Source: Bin87 sp965220505
GTDB lineage: Bacteria > Chloroflexota > Dehalococcoidia > Lucifugimonadales > UBA3495
Assembly: GCA_965220505.1 (NCBI GenBank)
Contig: CBDCQE010000003.1
Coordinates: 434,001 to 498,000 of the forward strand
Length of the DNA: 64,000 nucleotides
Direction: 5' to 3'
Position 1 is the stretch's first letter. Each line of letters opens with the position of its first letter. This document shows, in pieces, positions 51,933-59,624 of the stretch. Position numbers and translations under genes: made by a program. The notes beneath the pieces are model-generated. The model was not told the DNA's origin, did not search any database, and saw only the letters and a program-made list of their open reading frames with translations.

Positions 51933-52310
51933 TTATTGCTCGGGCTTATTCGACGGCTCTTGCAAAAGGACTTCGGCGGGAATTCCCCAATGCTTGTGCA
52001 ATGCTCGGGCCATGGCGATAGTAATGTCCATTTTGCCCGATAATACCGCCGCTGCCGCCTTTTGGCTTCCAACTAAGGGAGCCAGATCGCCAGGCGTAAG
52101 CCCAAGCCGCTCCATGTGGAACTCTATAGCTGCGGGAATGCTGGGCATATCAACAGGATGGTGCCGCTCCTCGTACGCTTCGATCAGATCAAACAGGAGA
52201 TCACGCTCATTGCCTTCGCGCGTGCCGATTTCGGCGTGAAATATCTCGTCCATGCGTGCCAATGCGAGGTTGTAATCCTCTTCGTTGGCTATGTGAGGGA
52301 TATTGGCCAT
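51933..52310 (-). CDS. HigA-like helix-turn-helix antitoxin (toxin partner truncated)
   Basis: A 125-residue HigA-type antitoxin: an N-terminal acidic helix (EEDYNLALARMDEIF), then IPAAIEFHMERLGLTPGDLAPLVGS and a helix-turn-helix with KAAAAVLSGKMDITIAMARAL. GGAGG precedes the ATG at 52310. Directly upstream is only the tail of a HigB toxin. With its toxin gone it may persist as an autonomous regulator or an anti-toxin for a copy elsewhere. Confidence 0.85.
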   Translation of the reverse strand: MANIPHIANEEDYNLALARMDEIFHAEIGTREGNERDLLFDLIEAYEERHHPVDMPSIPAAIEFHMERLGLTPGDLAPLVGSQKAAAAVLSGKMDITIAMARALHKHWGIPAEVLLQEPSNKPEQ

Positions 52311-52312
52311 GG

Positions 52313-52384
52313 TCACACCTCCGCAGCATTGATGCGGTGATAGCCTGCATGCGTGCCGATGAAACGGACGTGTATTTTTTGGCG
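52313..52384 (-). pseudogene. 3' remnant of a higB-like toxin gene
   Basis: In the frame just upstream of higA, 23 codons read KIHVRFIGTHAGYHRINAAE, the typical C-terminal end of HigB (RFIGTHAEYDKI). A stop (TAG at 52385-52387) belonging to the neighbouring membrane protein gene precedes it, so the N-terminal three quarters of the toxin are gone. Confidence 0.8.
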
Positions 52385-52627
52385 CTACGTGCTTTCCGCT
52401 TCCAGCCTGCCATTACGCCGCGCCAAGCCCACACCGCCGACGAAGCCCAGCAGGGCACCTACCGCAGCCTTCACCGTCCAGTCTGCCAACGCTATCAGCG
52501 TGTTTTGAGCCGGGGTTGGCTGGTGGCCGGATACCGCCGCTAACCATACAAGGGCGCTGCCTGCCAGGATTATCAAGGCGAACAGCGCCGCTATAACCAA
52601 ACCCGCGACGATAGTGCGGTCATTCAT
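52385..52627 (-). CDS. Small two-helix membrane protein
   Basis: An 80-residue protein with two likely membrane helices (residues about 6-32 and 50-68, TVKAAVGALLGFVGGVGLA) and a polar link. It starts ATGA-overlapped with the small gene at 52624 and its stop abuts the higB remnant, so it occupies the space of the missing toxin N-terminus. The pair recalls holin-like or phage-derived modules, but no homology can be claimed. Confidence 0.6.
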   Translation of the reverse strand: MNDRTIVAGLVIAALFALIILAGSALVWLAAVSGHQPTPAQNTLIALADWTVKAAVGALLGFVGGVGLARRNGRLEAEST

Positions 52628-52800
52628 GCGCCGCTATGCCCGGAAGGGTTGTCGGTGGCGACGTGAGAACCAGACGAAGCGGTCGGAGTACCTCTACCTC
52701 GGATAAATATCACGTACAGTAGCGTCCCGACACTGCCCAGCAACATGAGCGCGCCAACCACCATCCCTATTGCCGCAAAGTACAGGATGAACGTTTCCAT
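52624..52800 (-). CDS. Small single-helix membrane protein
   Basis: A 58-residue protein: METFILYFAAIGMVVGALML starts a single hydrophobic helix to about residue 33, followed by a basic RGRG turn and a Ser/Thr/His polar tail. AAGGCG lies upstream. Its TGA overlaps the next gene's ATG. Positive residues after the helix place the tail inside. Unknown function, probably acting with the two-helix protein. Confidence 0.6.
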   Translation of the reverse strand: METFILYFAAIGMVVGALMLLGSVGTLLYVIFIRGRGTPTASSGSHVATDNPSGHSGA

Positions 52801-52867
52801 AGTTTCGCCTTGCGCCCGATCGTCTTCAGGCCATTGTAGCCTACGGGTGTTGAAGGCGTGCGGATAT

Positions 52868-53761
52868 CTACGTTTTTAGTTCAGTCGCCGCGTCGTGCTG
52901 CTCGTCGGCGTGGTAAGAGGAGCGGACCAGCGGGCCGGACGCGACGTGCTTGAAGCCCATGGCCTCGCCGGCTTCCCGCAGTTCCTCGAACTCGGCCGGC
53001 GTGTAGAAACGATCGATGCGGATGTGCTTGATCGACGGGCGGAGGTACTGGCCGATGGTGAGCAGGTCGCAGTCCACGGCGCGCAGGTCCGCCATGGTCT
53101 GCTTCACCTCGTCGATGGTCTCCCCCATGCCAACGATGATGCCCGACTTGGTGGGCATGTCGGGGTCGAGTCCCTTGACGCGGCGCAGCAGCGCCAGCGA
53201 CTGCCGGTAATCGCCCTTGGGGCGCACCCGGCGGAACACGCGCTCCACCGACTCGATGTTGTGGTTCAAGACCTGCGGCTGGGCCGCGACCACCTTGGCC
53301 AGCGCATCCGAATTGCCGTCGAAGTCAGGGATCAAGACCTCCACGCGGCAGTCGGGAACTGCGGCCCGGACCTGCTTGATGCAGGCGGAGAAGATGCCGG
53401 CCCCGCCGTCGGGCAGATCGTCGCGGTTGACCGAGGTGATTACGCAGTACTTCAGGCCCATGCGCTTGACCGTCGACGCCAGCCGGAAGGGTTCGCCCAG
53501 GTCCAGCGTCCCCGGACGCCCGGTGGTGACGGCGCAGTAGGCGCAGGCGCGGGTGCAGATGTCGCCCAGGATCATGAAGGTGGCAGCGGACCGCTCCCAG
53601 CACTCTCCGATGTTGGGGCACTGGGCCTCCTCGCACACGGTGTGCAGCTGGCTGTCGCGCATGAGCTGTTTCAGCTCGATGTAGCGCGGGCCACCGGGCA
53701 TGCGGACCTTGAGCCAGTCGGGCAGGCGAGGACGCAGTGGTGTTTCGGTCTGTGTCGTCAT
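52868..53761 (-). CDS. lipA: Lipoyl synthase
   Basis: Radical SAM enzyme inserting two sulfurs into the octanoyl group of lipoyl domains; 297 residues, usual length. The auxiliary cluster motif CEEAQCPNIGECW, the radical SAM motif CTRACAYCAV and the C-terminal RSSYHADE serine motif are all intact. GGAG lies before the ATG. It follows gmk by 13 bases on the same strand. Confidence 0.97.
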   Translation of the reverse strand: MTTQTETPLRPRLPDWLKVRMPGGPRYIELKQLMRDSQLHTVCEEAQCPNIGECWERSAATFMILGDICTRACAYCAVTTGRPGTLDLGEPFRLASTVKRMGLKYCVITSVNRDDLPDGGAGIFSACIKQVRAAVPDCRVEVLIPDFDGNSDALAKVVAAQPQVLNHNIESVERVFRRVRPKGDYRQSLALLRRVKGLDPDMPTKSGIIVGMGETIDEVKQTMADLRAVDCDLLTIGQYLRPSIKHIRIDRFYTPAEFEELREAGEAMGFKHVASGPLVRSSYHADEQHDAATELKT

Positions 53762-53774
53762 TCTGTTCTCCGGA

Positions 53775-54395
53775 CTAGAGGAACTGGACCAGGCGCGGGT
53801 TCACCCGGCATTTCTCGGCGGCGATGATCGCGTCAATTTCGCGGACGGCGTCGTCCAACTGTCCATTGCGGTTGACCACGCGGTAGTCGAACTCGTGCAC
53901 CCGGCCCAACTCGACGGATGCCTCATGCAGGCGTCGCTCCATTTCCGCAGGGTCTTCGGTACCCCGGCCGGCCAAGCGTTGACGCAATTCATCCATGCTG
54001 GCGGGCATCACGAAGATGGTGAGCGCCTCGGGCGCAATGCCGCGGATGGTGGCCGCGCCTTGGACATCTATCTCCAGTATAACGTCCCGGCCCGCGATCA
54101 GAGGGTCACGGACCTGTTGGCGGGGAACGCCGTACCAGCGGTCGTATACCTGCGCCGACTCCAGCAACTCGTCTCGTTCTCGCATGCGGAGGAAGGTGTC
54201 CACGTCCAGGAAGATGTAGTCCTTGCCGTCCACTTCACCCTCGCGCATGGGCCGCGTGGTTGCAGTCACGGCAAAGTGCCATGATCGTCCCAGATCGCGG
54301 AGAGCGCTGATCAACGAACCCTTGCCCGATGCCGACGGGCCGGAGACCACCACCAGCAAAGGCGGAGCCGGGCTGGCCTGCGGCAGCTCACTCAT
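53775..54395 (-). CDS. gmk: Guanylate kinase
   Basis: A 206-residue GMP kinase (GMP + ATP to GDP + ADP). P-loop VVSGPSASGKGSL, ATTRPMREGEVDGKDYIFLD (GMP binding), and AATIRGIAPEALTIFVMPAS follow the family. The start could be ATG 54395 (MSELPQ) or 54407; neither has a perfect ribosome site. Immediately upstream of lipA. Confidence 0.96.
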   Translation of the reverse strand: MSELPQASPAPPLLVVVSGPSASGKGSLISALRDLGRSWHFAVTATTRPMREGEVDGKDYIFLDVDTFLRMRERDELLESAQVYDRWYGVPRQQVRDPLIAGRDVILEIDVQGAATIRGIAPEALTIFVMPASMDELRQRLAGRGTEDPAEMERRLHEASVELGRVHEFDYRVVNRNGQLDDAVREIDAIIAAEKCRVNPRLVQFL

Positions 54396-54439
54396 GGGTA
54401 CCCACATTGCCGCCCGATGCCCCTGCCCGCAGGCCCGAC

Positions 54440-54793
54440 CTAGTCGTCGTCAGCCGGAAAGTCAGCGTGATGCTCAAGGTGAGAGACGAAGTAACCCCGC
54501 AATTCCTGCAAGCCGGCATCAATCCGGTTAAAACCGTCCCGCATTTCCTGACGCAGATCGGCAATTTCTGCCTTGTTGTCGGCGATGGCCTGCTGCAACT
54601 CGGTCTTGTTATCCGCGACGGTTACCTGCAAATCGGCGACGGTTACCTGCAAAGCAGTAAATTCAGCGAAAAACTTGCCCAATCGGAACACCCGACTGAA
54701 CATCAGTATGCCGACGGTTACCACAAATCCAAGCGCACTCACGATGGCAAGGATCAGAGGCGCGTAGACAACGAAGGGAGATGTCGGTTCCAC
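54440..54793 (-). CDS. Membrane-anchored coiled-coil protein
   Basis: A 117-residue protein: an N-terminal hydrophobic helix (about residues 8-34), then heptad repeats with two copies of LQVTVADLQVTVADNK-like sequence and DNKAEIADLRQEMRDGF, ending in an acidic tail. It resembles small bacterial coiled-coil membrane proteins of unknown function. GTG start with GAGG upstream. Located between aroA and gmk, perhaps in the same transcript. Confidence 0.7.
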   Translation of the reverse strand: MEPTSPFVVYAPLILAIVSALGFVVTVGILMFSRVFRLGKFFAEFTALQVTVADLQVTVADNKTELQQAIADNKAEIADLRQEMRDGFNRIDAGLQELRGYFVSHLEHHADFPADDD

Positions 54794-54825
54794 GATATCC
54801 TCTTCAGCGTTGGGCAGTGTCGGGA

Positions 54826-56124
54826 TCAGTCGCCGTCGCCGGTCAGCACGGCGAGGTGTTCCCAGAATACGGGATAGGACACCGATGCGTCCTCTGCCCC
54901 GTGGATGGTCGTCTCTCCGGAGGCGGCCAGGCCCGCAACGGCCATGGACATCGCCAAGCGGTGGTCGCCGTGGCTCTCGACTTCGGCGCCGGTAAGGCGG
55001 CCCACGCCGTGGATGACCATGCCGTCGTCTCGGGGTTCCAGGCTGCCGCCCAAACGGGTCAATTCGGATACCGTGGTGGCGATGCGGTCCGACTCCTTGA
55101 CGCGCAGTTCGGCGGCGTCGCGGATGACGGTATCGCCCTCGGCGAAGCAGGCGGCTACCGCCAGCACCGGCAACTCGTCGATCATGATGGGTATGATCTC
55201 GCCACCCAGGTCGATGCCTTTCAGGTTGGCGGACGATGCCACGACATCGGCGACCGGTTCTCCGCCCTCCACGCGCTCGTTTTCGAGCCGCAGAGCATCG
55301 CCGGCGCCCATCATCTGCAGGGCATCGATGATGCCGGCGCGGCTGGGGTTGAGGCCCACGCCGGTAATGGTCACCCGGGCGTTGGGGTGGATCAGGCCCG
55401 CAACCATCCAGAAAGCGGCAGAGGAGATATCGCCGGGAACCGCCACATCCACCGCCTGCAATTCGGCGGGATGCAGGGTCAGGGCCAAGCCGTCGGTCTC
55501 GACCCGGGCGCCCATGGCGGACATCATGCGCTCGGTGTGGTCCCGCGACAGCGCCGGCTGGTGCAACACCGTGGGGCCGGCGGCCGTGAGCCCGGCCAGC
55601 ATCAGGCAGGACTTGACCTGCGCGCTGGCCACCGGCATTTCGTACTCGATGGAGCGCAGGCTGCCGCCCCGGATGGCCAGCGGAGCCAGGGTGTTGCCGT
55701 TGCGTCCCATGATTGACGCGCCCATCTGCTGCAGCGGCTGCACGATGCGGCCCATGGGACGGGAACGCAGTGAGCCGTCTCCGCTGAGCACGGCGAGAAA
55801 GTCCTGGCTGGCGAGGAGGCCGGAAAGCAGCCGCATGGAGGTGCCGCTGTTGCCGGCGTCGAGCAGGTCGGCCGGCTCGTCCAGGTTGGCGCCGGGACCG
55901 GAGACGCGAAAACTGCCGGGCTCGTCCAGGGGATCTATGGCAACGCCCATGGCGCGCAGGCAGGCGGCAGTGGACTGCACATCGGCGCCATCAGAGAGAC
56001 CGGTTACCGTAGCCGTCCCGTTGGCAACGGCGTTGAGGATCAGCGAACGGTGGGATACGGACTTGTCGCCGGGCACGGCCAGGGAGCCGGCCAGGCGTTC
56101 GGGGCTGCGAATGATCTGTTCCAC
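54826..56124 (-). CDS. aroA: 3-phosphoshikimate 1-carboxyvinyltransferase (EPSP synthase)
   Basis: The sixth step of the shikimate pathway, 432 residues. GDKSVSHRSLILNAVANG (shikimate-3-phosphate and PEP lysine region), LLDAGNSGTSMRLLSGLLA, SAQVKSCLMLAGL and RVKESDRIATT plus HGDHRLAMSMAVAGL are all present. The GNSGTSMRLLSG loop is of the class II-like type often glyphosate-tolerant; that is a family remark, not tested. It follows tyrA in an aromatic amino acid operon (126-base gap). Confidence 0.96.
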   Translation of the reverse strand: MEQIIRSPERLAGSLAVPGDKSVSHRSLILNAVANGTATVTGLSDGADVQSTAACLRAMGVAIDPLDEPGSFRVSGPGANLDEPADLLDAGNSGTSMRLLSGLLASQDFLAVLSGDGSLRSRPMGRIVQPLQQMGASIMGRNGNTLAPLAIRGGSLRSIEYEMPVASAQVKSCLMLAGLTAAGPTVLHQPALSRDHTERMMSAMGARVETDGLALTLHPAELQAVDVAVPGDISSAAFWMVAGLIHPNARVTITGVGLNPSRAGIIDALQMMGAGDALRLENERVEGGEPVADVVASSANLKGIDLGGEIIPIMIDELPVLAVAACFAEGDTVIRDAAELRVKESDRIATTVSELTRLGGSLEPRDDGMVIHGVGRLTGAEVESHGDHRLAMSMAVAGLAASGETTIHGAEDASVSYPVFWEHLAVLTGDGD

Positions 56125-56145
56125 CTGCGTTCCTCCGGTTTTTCT

Positions 56146-56172
56146 GACATCGATGGACAGGATTTACAGGAT
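56146..56172. repeat. Dispersed short repeat (reverse copy of 50902-50928)
   Basis: GACATCGATGGACAGGATTT then ACAGGAT is the near-exact reverse complement of the repeat at 50902-50928. It fills part of the tyrA-aroA gap. Confidence 0.5.
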
Positions 56173-56250
56173 GTTGCCGACCCGGTGACCGTCGGTTCCG
56201 GCGAGAGCAGGAATACGGCCGGGCGAAGCAGGGTTCGAAACGCCACCCGG

Positions 56251-57297
56251 TCAGCGACGGTTGCCGGAGTCGCGGTCGTTGCCTCGACGGTCATTAGGCG
56301 GCCCGCCCATCATCATGCGGCGGGCGCGGTCGGCGAAGCCGCCCAGGAACATCTGGCCCATGGACTGGCTGAACGTCGGATATTCGGGAGTGTTCTCCAA
56401 CTCGCGGGCGCGGGGATTGACCTCCCCGGCCATCCACTTGTTGCGGGCCAGGCGGGCGTCCTCAAAAAGAGTACCGACGGCGTCGGTGTCGGGTGGTTCG
56501 CCGTCGGTATCCAGGAGCTTACGGTATTCGTAGAGCTCCCGTATAAACGCGTCGATCCAGGCGACGATGGGCTGCGCGTTGCTGACGCAGATGTCCCGGT
56601 GCATCACCGGGTCACCCGAGGCCAGGCGCGTGATGTCGCGATAGCCGGAGGAGGCCAGTTGGCCGATGTCCGACCAGTTGGCGGACTTGCTGGTGCAGCC
56701 GACCAGGGCGGTGGACAGGACGAAGGGCAGATGGCTCACCGCGGCGACGAAGCTGTCGTGCTCGTCCACGCTGATGAAGTAGGGCACGCCGCCCACGGCC
56801 TCGGCCAGGGTGGATATTTCACCCACGGCGCGCTCGCTGGCCCGGGGACTGGGTATGACGCAGTAGGGCTTGCCGGAGAAGAGGGTGCCATCGGCGTTTT
56901 CCGGCCCGGGCGTTTCCCGGCCGGCCATGGGATGCCCCCCCACGAAATCCACCGAGTCGGGCAGAAACTCGTCGGCCCATTCGAGGACCTGCGTCTTGGT
57001 GCTGCCCACGTCGGTGACGACGCAGCCCTCGGGCAGGTAGTCGGCCATGCCCTCAAGGAGGTCGCGCATGGCCAGAACCGGTGTGGCCAGGATGATGATG
57101 TCTGCCTCCGCGATGGCGTTGCCCAGGCGGCCTTCCACGCGGTCGAAGGCGTCGCGCCGTTGCGCGCCGGAACGGGCGGCGCTGTCGGCGTCGGTTCCGA
57201 CCACGGTGAGGTTGCGCAGGCTGGATGCGCGGAGGGCCAGGCCCAGGGAAGTGCCGATGAGTCCGGTGCCGATTACGGTAACTTGCGCCACGAGCAC
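56251..57297 (-). CDS. tyrA: Prephenate dehydrogenase
   Basis: NAD(P)-dependent tyrosine-pathway enzyme (prephenate to 4-hydroxyphenylpyruvate), 348 residues. QVTVIGTGLIGTSLGLAL Rossmann motif, VVTDVGSTKTQVLEW, and the catalytic His in FVGGHPMAGRET; VAAVSHLPFVLSTAL is conserved. The Arg/Gly/Met-rich tail after about residue 325 is extra and looks disordered. Start is GTG at 57297. Leads tyrA-aroA. Confidence 0.95.
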   Translation of the reverse strand: MLVAQVTVIGTGLIGTSLGLALRASSLRNLTVVGTDADSAARSGAQRRDAFDRVEGRLGNAIAEADIIILATPVLAMRDLLEGMADYLPEGCVVTDVGSTKTQVLEWADEFLPDSVDFVGGHPMAGRETPGPENADGTLFSGKPYCVIPSPRASERAVGEISTLAEAVGGVPYFISVDEHDSFVAAVSHLPFVLSTALVGCTSKSANWSDIGQLASSGYRDITRLASGDPVMHRDICVSNAQPIVAWIDAFIRELYEYRKLLDTDGEPPDTDAVGTLFEDARLARNKWMAGEVNPRARELENTPEYPTFSQSMGQMFLGGFADRARRMMMGGPPNDRRGNDRDSGNRR

Positions 57298-57442
57298 GTC
57301 TGCCTAAGGAAGGTTGGGGTAAGTGTACAACATCCATAGGGGCTGGTAAAACGGCGTCGCGCCGCGCGGCACAAACCCGCGAACAAACCGGTTGCCCGCA
57401 CGATTGGGGAACGTCAACGGGCGGGTGTATCATTCGTGGCCT

Positions 57443-58657
57443 GTGAAAGGCATGTGGAACTGGGCTGCATCCCTCGGCATCAAGGACTTCCGCCTGCTCT
57501 GGGCGTCAACGGCCCTCTATTCGCTGGCCACTGGGATGGAGCAGGTCTCCGTCGGATGGCTTATCTACGAGCTAACCGGGTCGGAGTTCATGGTAGGCGT
57601 CGCAGCGGCCGCCAGGATGTTGCCCTTTTTCGTGCTGGGTATGTTATCGGGAGCCATCGCCGACCGGTGGTCGCGACGGACCCTCCTGCGGGTCGGTACT
57701 CTGGCGGCCTCGGCAGTCGCGCTGTTGATGGGGTTGATGCTGCTCCAGGGTTTCGTCAACGTCTGGGCATTGATTGCCTTGGTGACCGCCCTCGGCAGCA
57801 TGCTGGCCTTCACCATCACCATCCGGCAGGCTTTTACCTACGACATCGTGGGATCCGGTCTCGCCCTCAATGGGCTGGCCCTGGCTGCCATGGCGATGCA
57901 GGGCGGCGGTATTATCGGGTCCCTGGTGTCTGGCGCCATGATCGACCTGGTCGGCCCGGGTTGGCAGTTCATCGCATCCGCCGCGTTCTACGCAGCCTCT
58001 GCCGGCGCCACCCTGCTGATCTACAACGAGGGGCGTTCGCTGCGTGCGTCGTCGGAATCGGTCCTGGCGAACTTGACGAGTTACGCGCGACTGGTGCGCC
58101 AGTATCCCATTCTGTTGATGCTCATGTTCCTCACCGCAACTACTGAGGTGCTGGGCTTCACCCACATGACGCTGTTTCCGGTATTCGCCAAGGACGTGTT
58201 GCGCGTGGGGCCGACGGGGTTGGGGGTTATGACCGCCGGACGTCAGGCGGGAGGGTTGTTGGGCCTGTGGATACTGGCCGGGCTGGGGACGGCTCCAAAG
58301 AAGGGGCTCATGACCCTCGCAACGGCACTGGGATTCGGCGGCGGGCTGATGGCGTTCTCGCTATCGGTGAACATCTACACCTTCATGGTGGTGCTGTTGT
58401 TCGTCAACGCGTGCGCCATGGCCGTGGATACGCTCTATAAGACACTCATGCAGGACTTGGTGCCGGACGAAGAACGGGGCCGCGCCATGGGCACCTGGGT
58501 GCTCAGCGTCGGGTTCGCCCCCGTGGGCCACGTTGGCGTGGGAGCCCTGGCCGGGTTCGTCGGAGCGCCCGGGGCCCTGCTCATCAACGGCGCGGTCCTC
58601 GTGGCCATCAACGTCGCCGCCATGCTGGGCTCCCCGCGGATACGGCGCATGGAGTGA
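57443..58657 (+). CDS. MFS transporter
   Basis: A 404-residue membrane protein with about twelve helices of the major facilitator superfamily (enterobactin exporter-like subgroup). The cytoplasmic loop motif A appears as GAIADRWSRRTLLRVG between helices 2 and 3, and the second half begins around residue 210 (ILLMLMFLTATTEVLGFTHM). The exact start is uncertain: GTG 57443 or ATG 57452. Divergent from tyrA. Substrate is unknown; drug or siderophore efflux is typical. Confidence 0.9.
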   Translation: MKGMWNWAASLGIKDFRLLWASTALYSLATGMEQVSVGWLIYELTGSEFMVGVAAAARMLPFFVLGMLSGAIADRWSRRTLLRVGTLAASAVALLMGLMLLQGFVNVWALIALVTALGSMLAFTITIRQAFTYDIVGSGLALNGLALAAMAMQGGGIIGSLVSGAMIDLVGPGWQFIASAAFYAASAGATLLIYNEGRSLRASSESVLANLTSYARLVRQYPILLMLMFLTATTEVLGFTHMTLFPVFAKDVLRVGPTGLGVMTAGRQAGGLLGLWILAGLGTAPKKGLMTLATALGFGGGLMAFSLSVNIYTFMVVLLFVNACAMAVDTLYKTLMQDLVPDEERGRAMGTWVLSVGFAPVGHVGVGALAGFVGAPGALLINGAVLVAINVAAMLGSPRIRRME

Positions 58658-58686
58658 CGCCGTCGGTCGCCTGCGCCGGGTAAGCT

Positions 58687-58800
58687 ATCGTCAGAACCAG
58701 GATTTGCCGGATTTATGGATTATCAAGATTGAGTAGATGGCGCTGAGCGAGACCGCGATCCTGAAAATCCAATAATCCAGTGAATCCTGCTTCTGACGAT
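58687..58800. repeat. Imperfect long inverted repeat
   Basis: The left arm from ATCGTCAGAACCAGGATT (58687) and the right arm ending AATCCTGCTTCTGACGAT (58800) are complementary over about 44 bases with a few mismatches; only about 25 bases separate them. It contains GGATT/AATCC cores like the short repeats at 50902 and 56146. It looks like a miniature transposon relic or folded RNA. Confidence 0.65.
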
Positions 58801-58836
58801 GGATTGGGAAAGGCGTGGAACTTTAGCCTTTGAGGG

Positions 58837-58865
58837 TTGACATCACCGTTATCGCTGTTTATGAT
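58837..58865 (+). promoter_or_regulatory. Near-consensus sigma-70 promoter of small-peptide gene 1, with overlapping inverted repeat
   Basis: TTGACA (58837-58842), 17-base spacer, TATGAT (58860-58865). GTTATC (58848-58853) and GATAAC (58863-58868) form an inverted repeat across the -10 that might be an operator. Confidence 0.8.
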
Positions 58866-58921
58866 AACCAAAATTCCAGTTTGCAATGTGGAAGCGACAC
58901 CGATACAGGAGGCTAGGAGCG

Positions 58922-59143
58922 ATGGTTACCCTCAACGAACGTCTAGTCACCGTGGATCAAGAACAACCTGTCGGGCTATTGACCGAGCAAGTGGAACGGG
59001 ATCTGGCTGAAGCATTGACCGAGTTTGGGGCTCACAAGGAAGAAATCGCGCCGGAGCGCGCCTGCCGCATCTCCCCGCCGACCTTGGCGTACGGCGTGCC
59101 GATGGCCGGAGTGCGGTATTACAGCTTCGTGCCGGAGACGTAA
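58922..59143 (+). CDS. Small conserved-tail peptide 1
   Basis: A 73-residue protein of no family known to me, starting MVTLNERLVTVDQEQPVGL (ATG 58922, GGAG upstream). It pairs a charged helical N-terminal part, with LLTEQVERDLAEALTEF, with a C-terminal motif YGVPMAGVRYYSF that is almost the same in the second gene. The conserved C-terminus in two small proteins resembles a leader plus core architecture or a docking motif. It has its own strong promoter and terminator, so it is expressed as a single gene. Confidence 0.75.
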   Translation: MVTLNERLVTVDQEQPVGLLTEQVERDLAEALTEFGAHKEEIAPERACRISPPTLAYGVPMAGVRYYSFVPET

Positions 59144-59176
59144 GGCGGCAGGGCGAGAAGGCGCGGTGATGCGCTC

Positions 59177-59208
59177 GGGGCGGCCAACCGGTCGCCCCCT
59201 CGTCTTTT
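59177..59208 (+). terminator. Terminator of small-peptide gene 1, GGGGCG family
   Basis: GGGGCGGCC and GGTCGCCCC form a 9-bp stem with loop AACC, followed by CCTCGTCTTTT. Confidence 0.75.
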
Positions 59209-59228
59209 AACCCACATTGCAATGCCAT

Positions 59229-59257
59229 TTGACAATCTCCGATTAATCAGGTATGAT
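59229..59257 (+). promoter_or_regulatory. Near-consensus sigma-70 promoter of small-peptide gene 2
   Basis: TTGACA (59229-59234), 17-base spacer, TATGAT (59252-59257). An inverted repeat TGATA/TATCA (59254-59270) overlaps the -10 and start region, paralleling gene 1. Confidence 0.8.
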
Positions 59258-59310
59258 ATGACTCGTATCAAGTGATATGCAGATAGCATGAACCAAGGAG
59301 GTACGCAACG

Positions 59311-59526
59311 ATGGTTGTCACCAACGAAAAACTCCTCACCAATGAAGAAACCCGGGCTCAGACCGGGTTGCTGGTGGACCGGGTGGAACGGGACATGGCC
59401 GACGTGCTGAACGAGCACGGATCCACCAGGTCGGAGGACAAGCGAGAGGCCCGGGTCTTCAGCTTCGGCTACGGTATCCCGATGGCCGGCGTGCGCTACT
59501 ACTCCTTCACGGAGGACCAGCGGTAA
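59311..59526 (+). CDS. Small conserved-tail peptide 2
   Basis: A 71-residue paralogue of the gene at 58922: TGLLVDRVERDMADVLNEHG corresponds to its VGLLTEQVERDLAEALTEFG, and the C-terminus YGIPMAGVRYYSF is conserved, while the middle differs. AAGGAGG lies upstream of the ATG. The repetition of promoter, gene and terminator shows a duplicated unit. No modification enzyme typical of ribosomal peptide natural products lies next to it. Confidence 0.75.
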   Translation: MVVTNEKLLTNEETRAQTGLLVDRVERDMADVLNEHGSTRSEDKREARVFSFGYGIPMAGVRYYSFTEDQR

Positions 59527-59558
59527 AGCGCGGGGCTGAATCCCCAAAGCCAAACACG

Positions 59559-59593
59559 GGGGCGACCGATTGGTCGCCCCTCGTCGTTTCATT
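59559..59593 (+). terminator. Terminator of small-peptide gene 2, GGGGCG family
   Basis: GGGGCGACC (59559-59567) and GGTCGCCCC (59572-59580) form a perfect stem with loop GATT, followed by TCGTCGTTTCATTTTT. Confidence 0.75.
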
Positions 59594-59624
59594 TTTCCGG
59601 GACGGGGTGCCAACCTCGTCCCTT

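Noticed and set aside
58922..59526. Small-peptide pair as a certain ribosomally made natural product precursor
   Set aside because: No modifying enzyme or exporter clearly dedicated to it nearby; LipA is a housekeeping radical SAM enzyme. Kept as an unknown peptide family.
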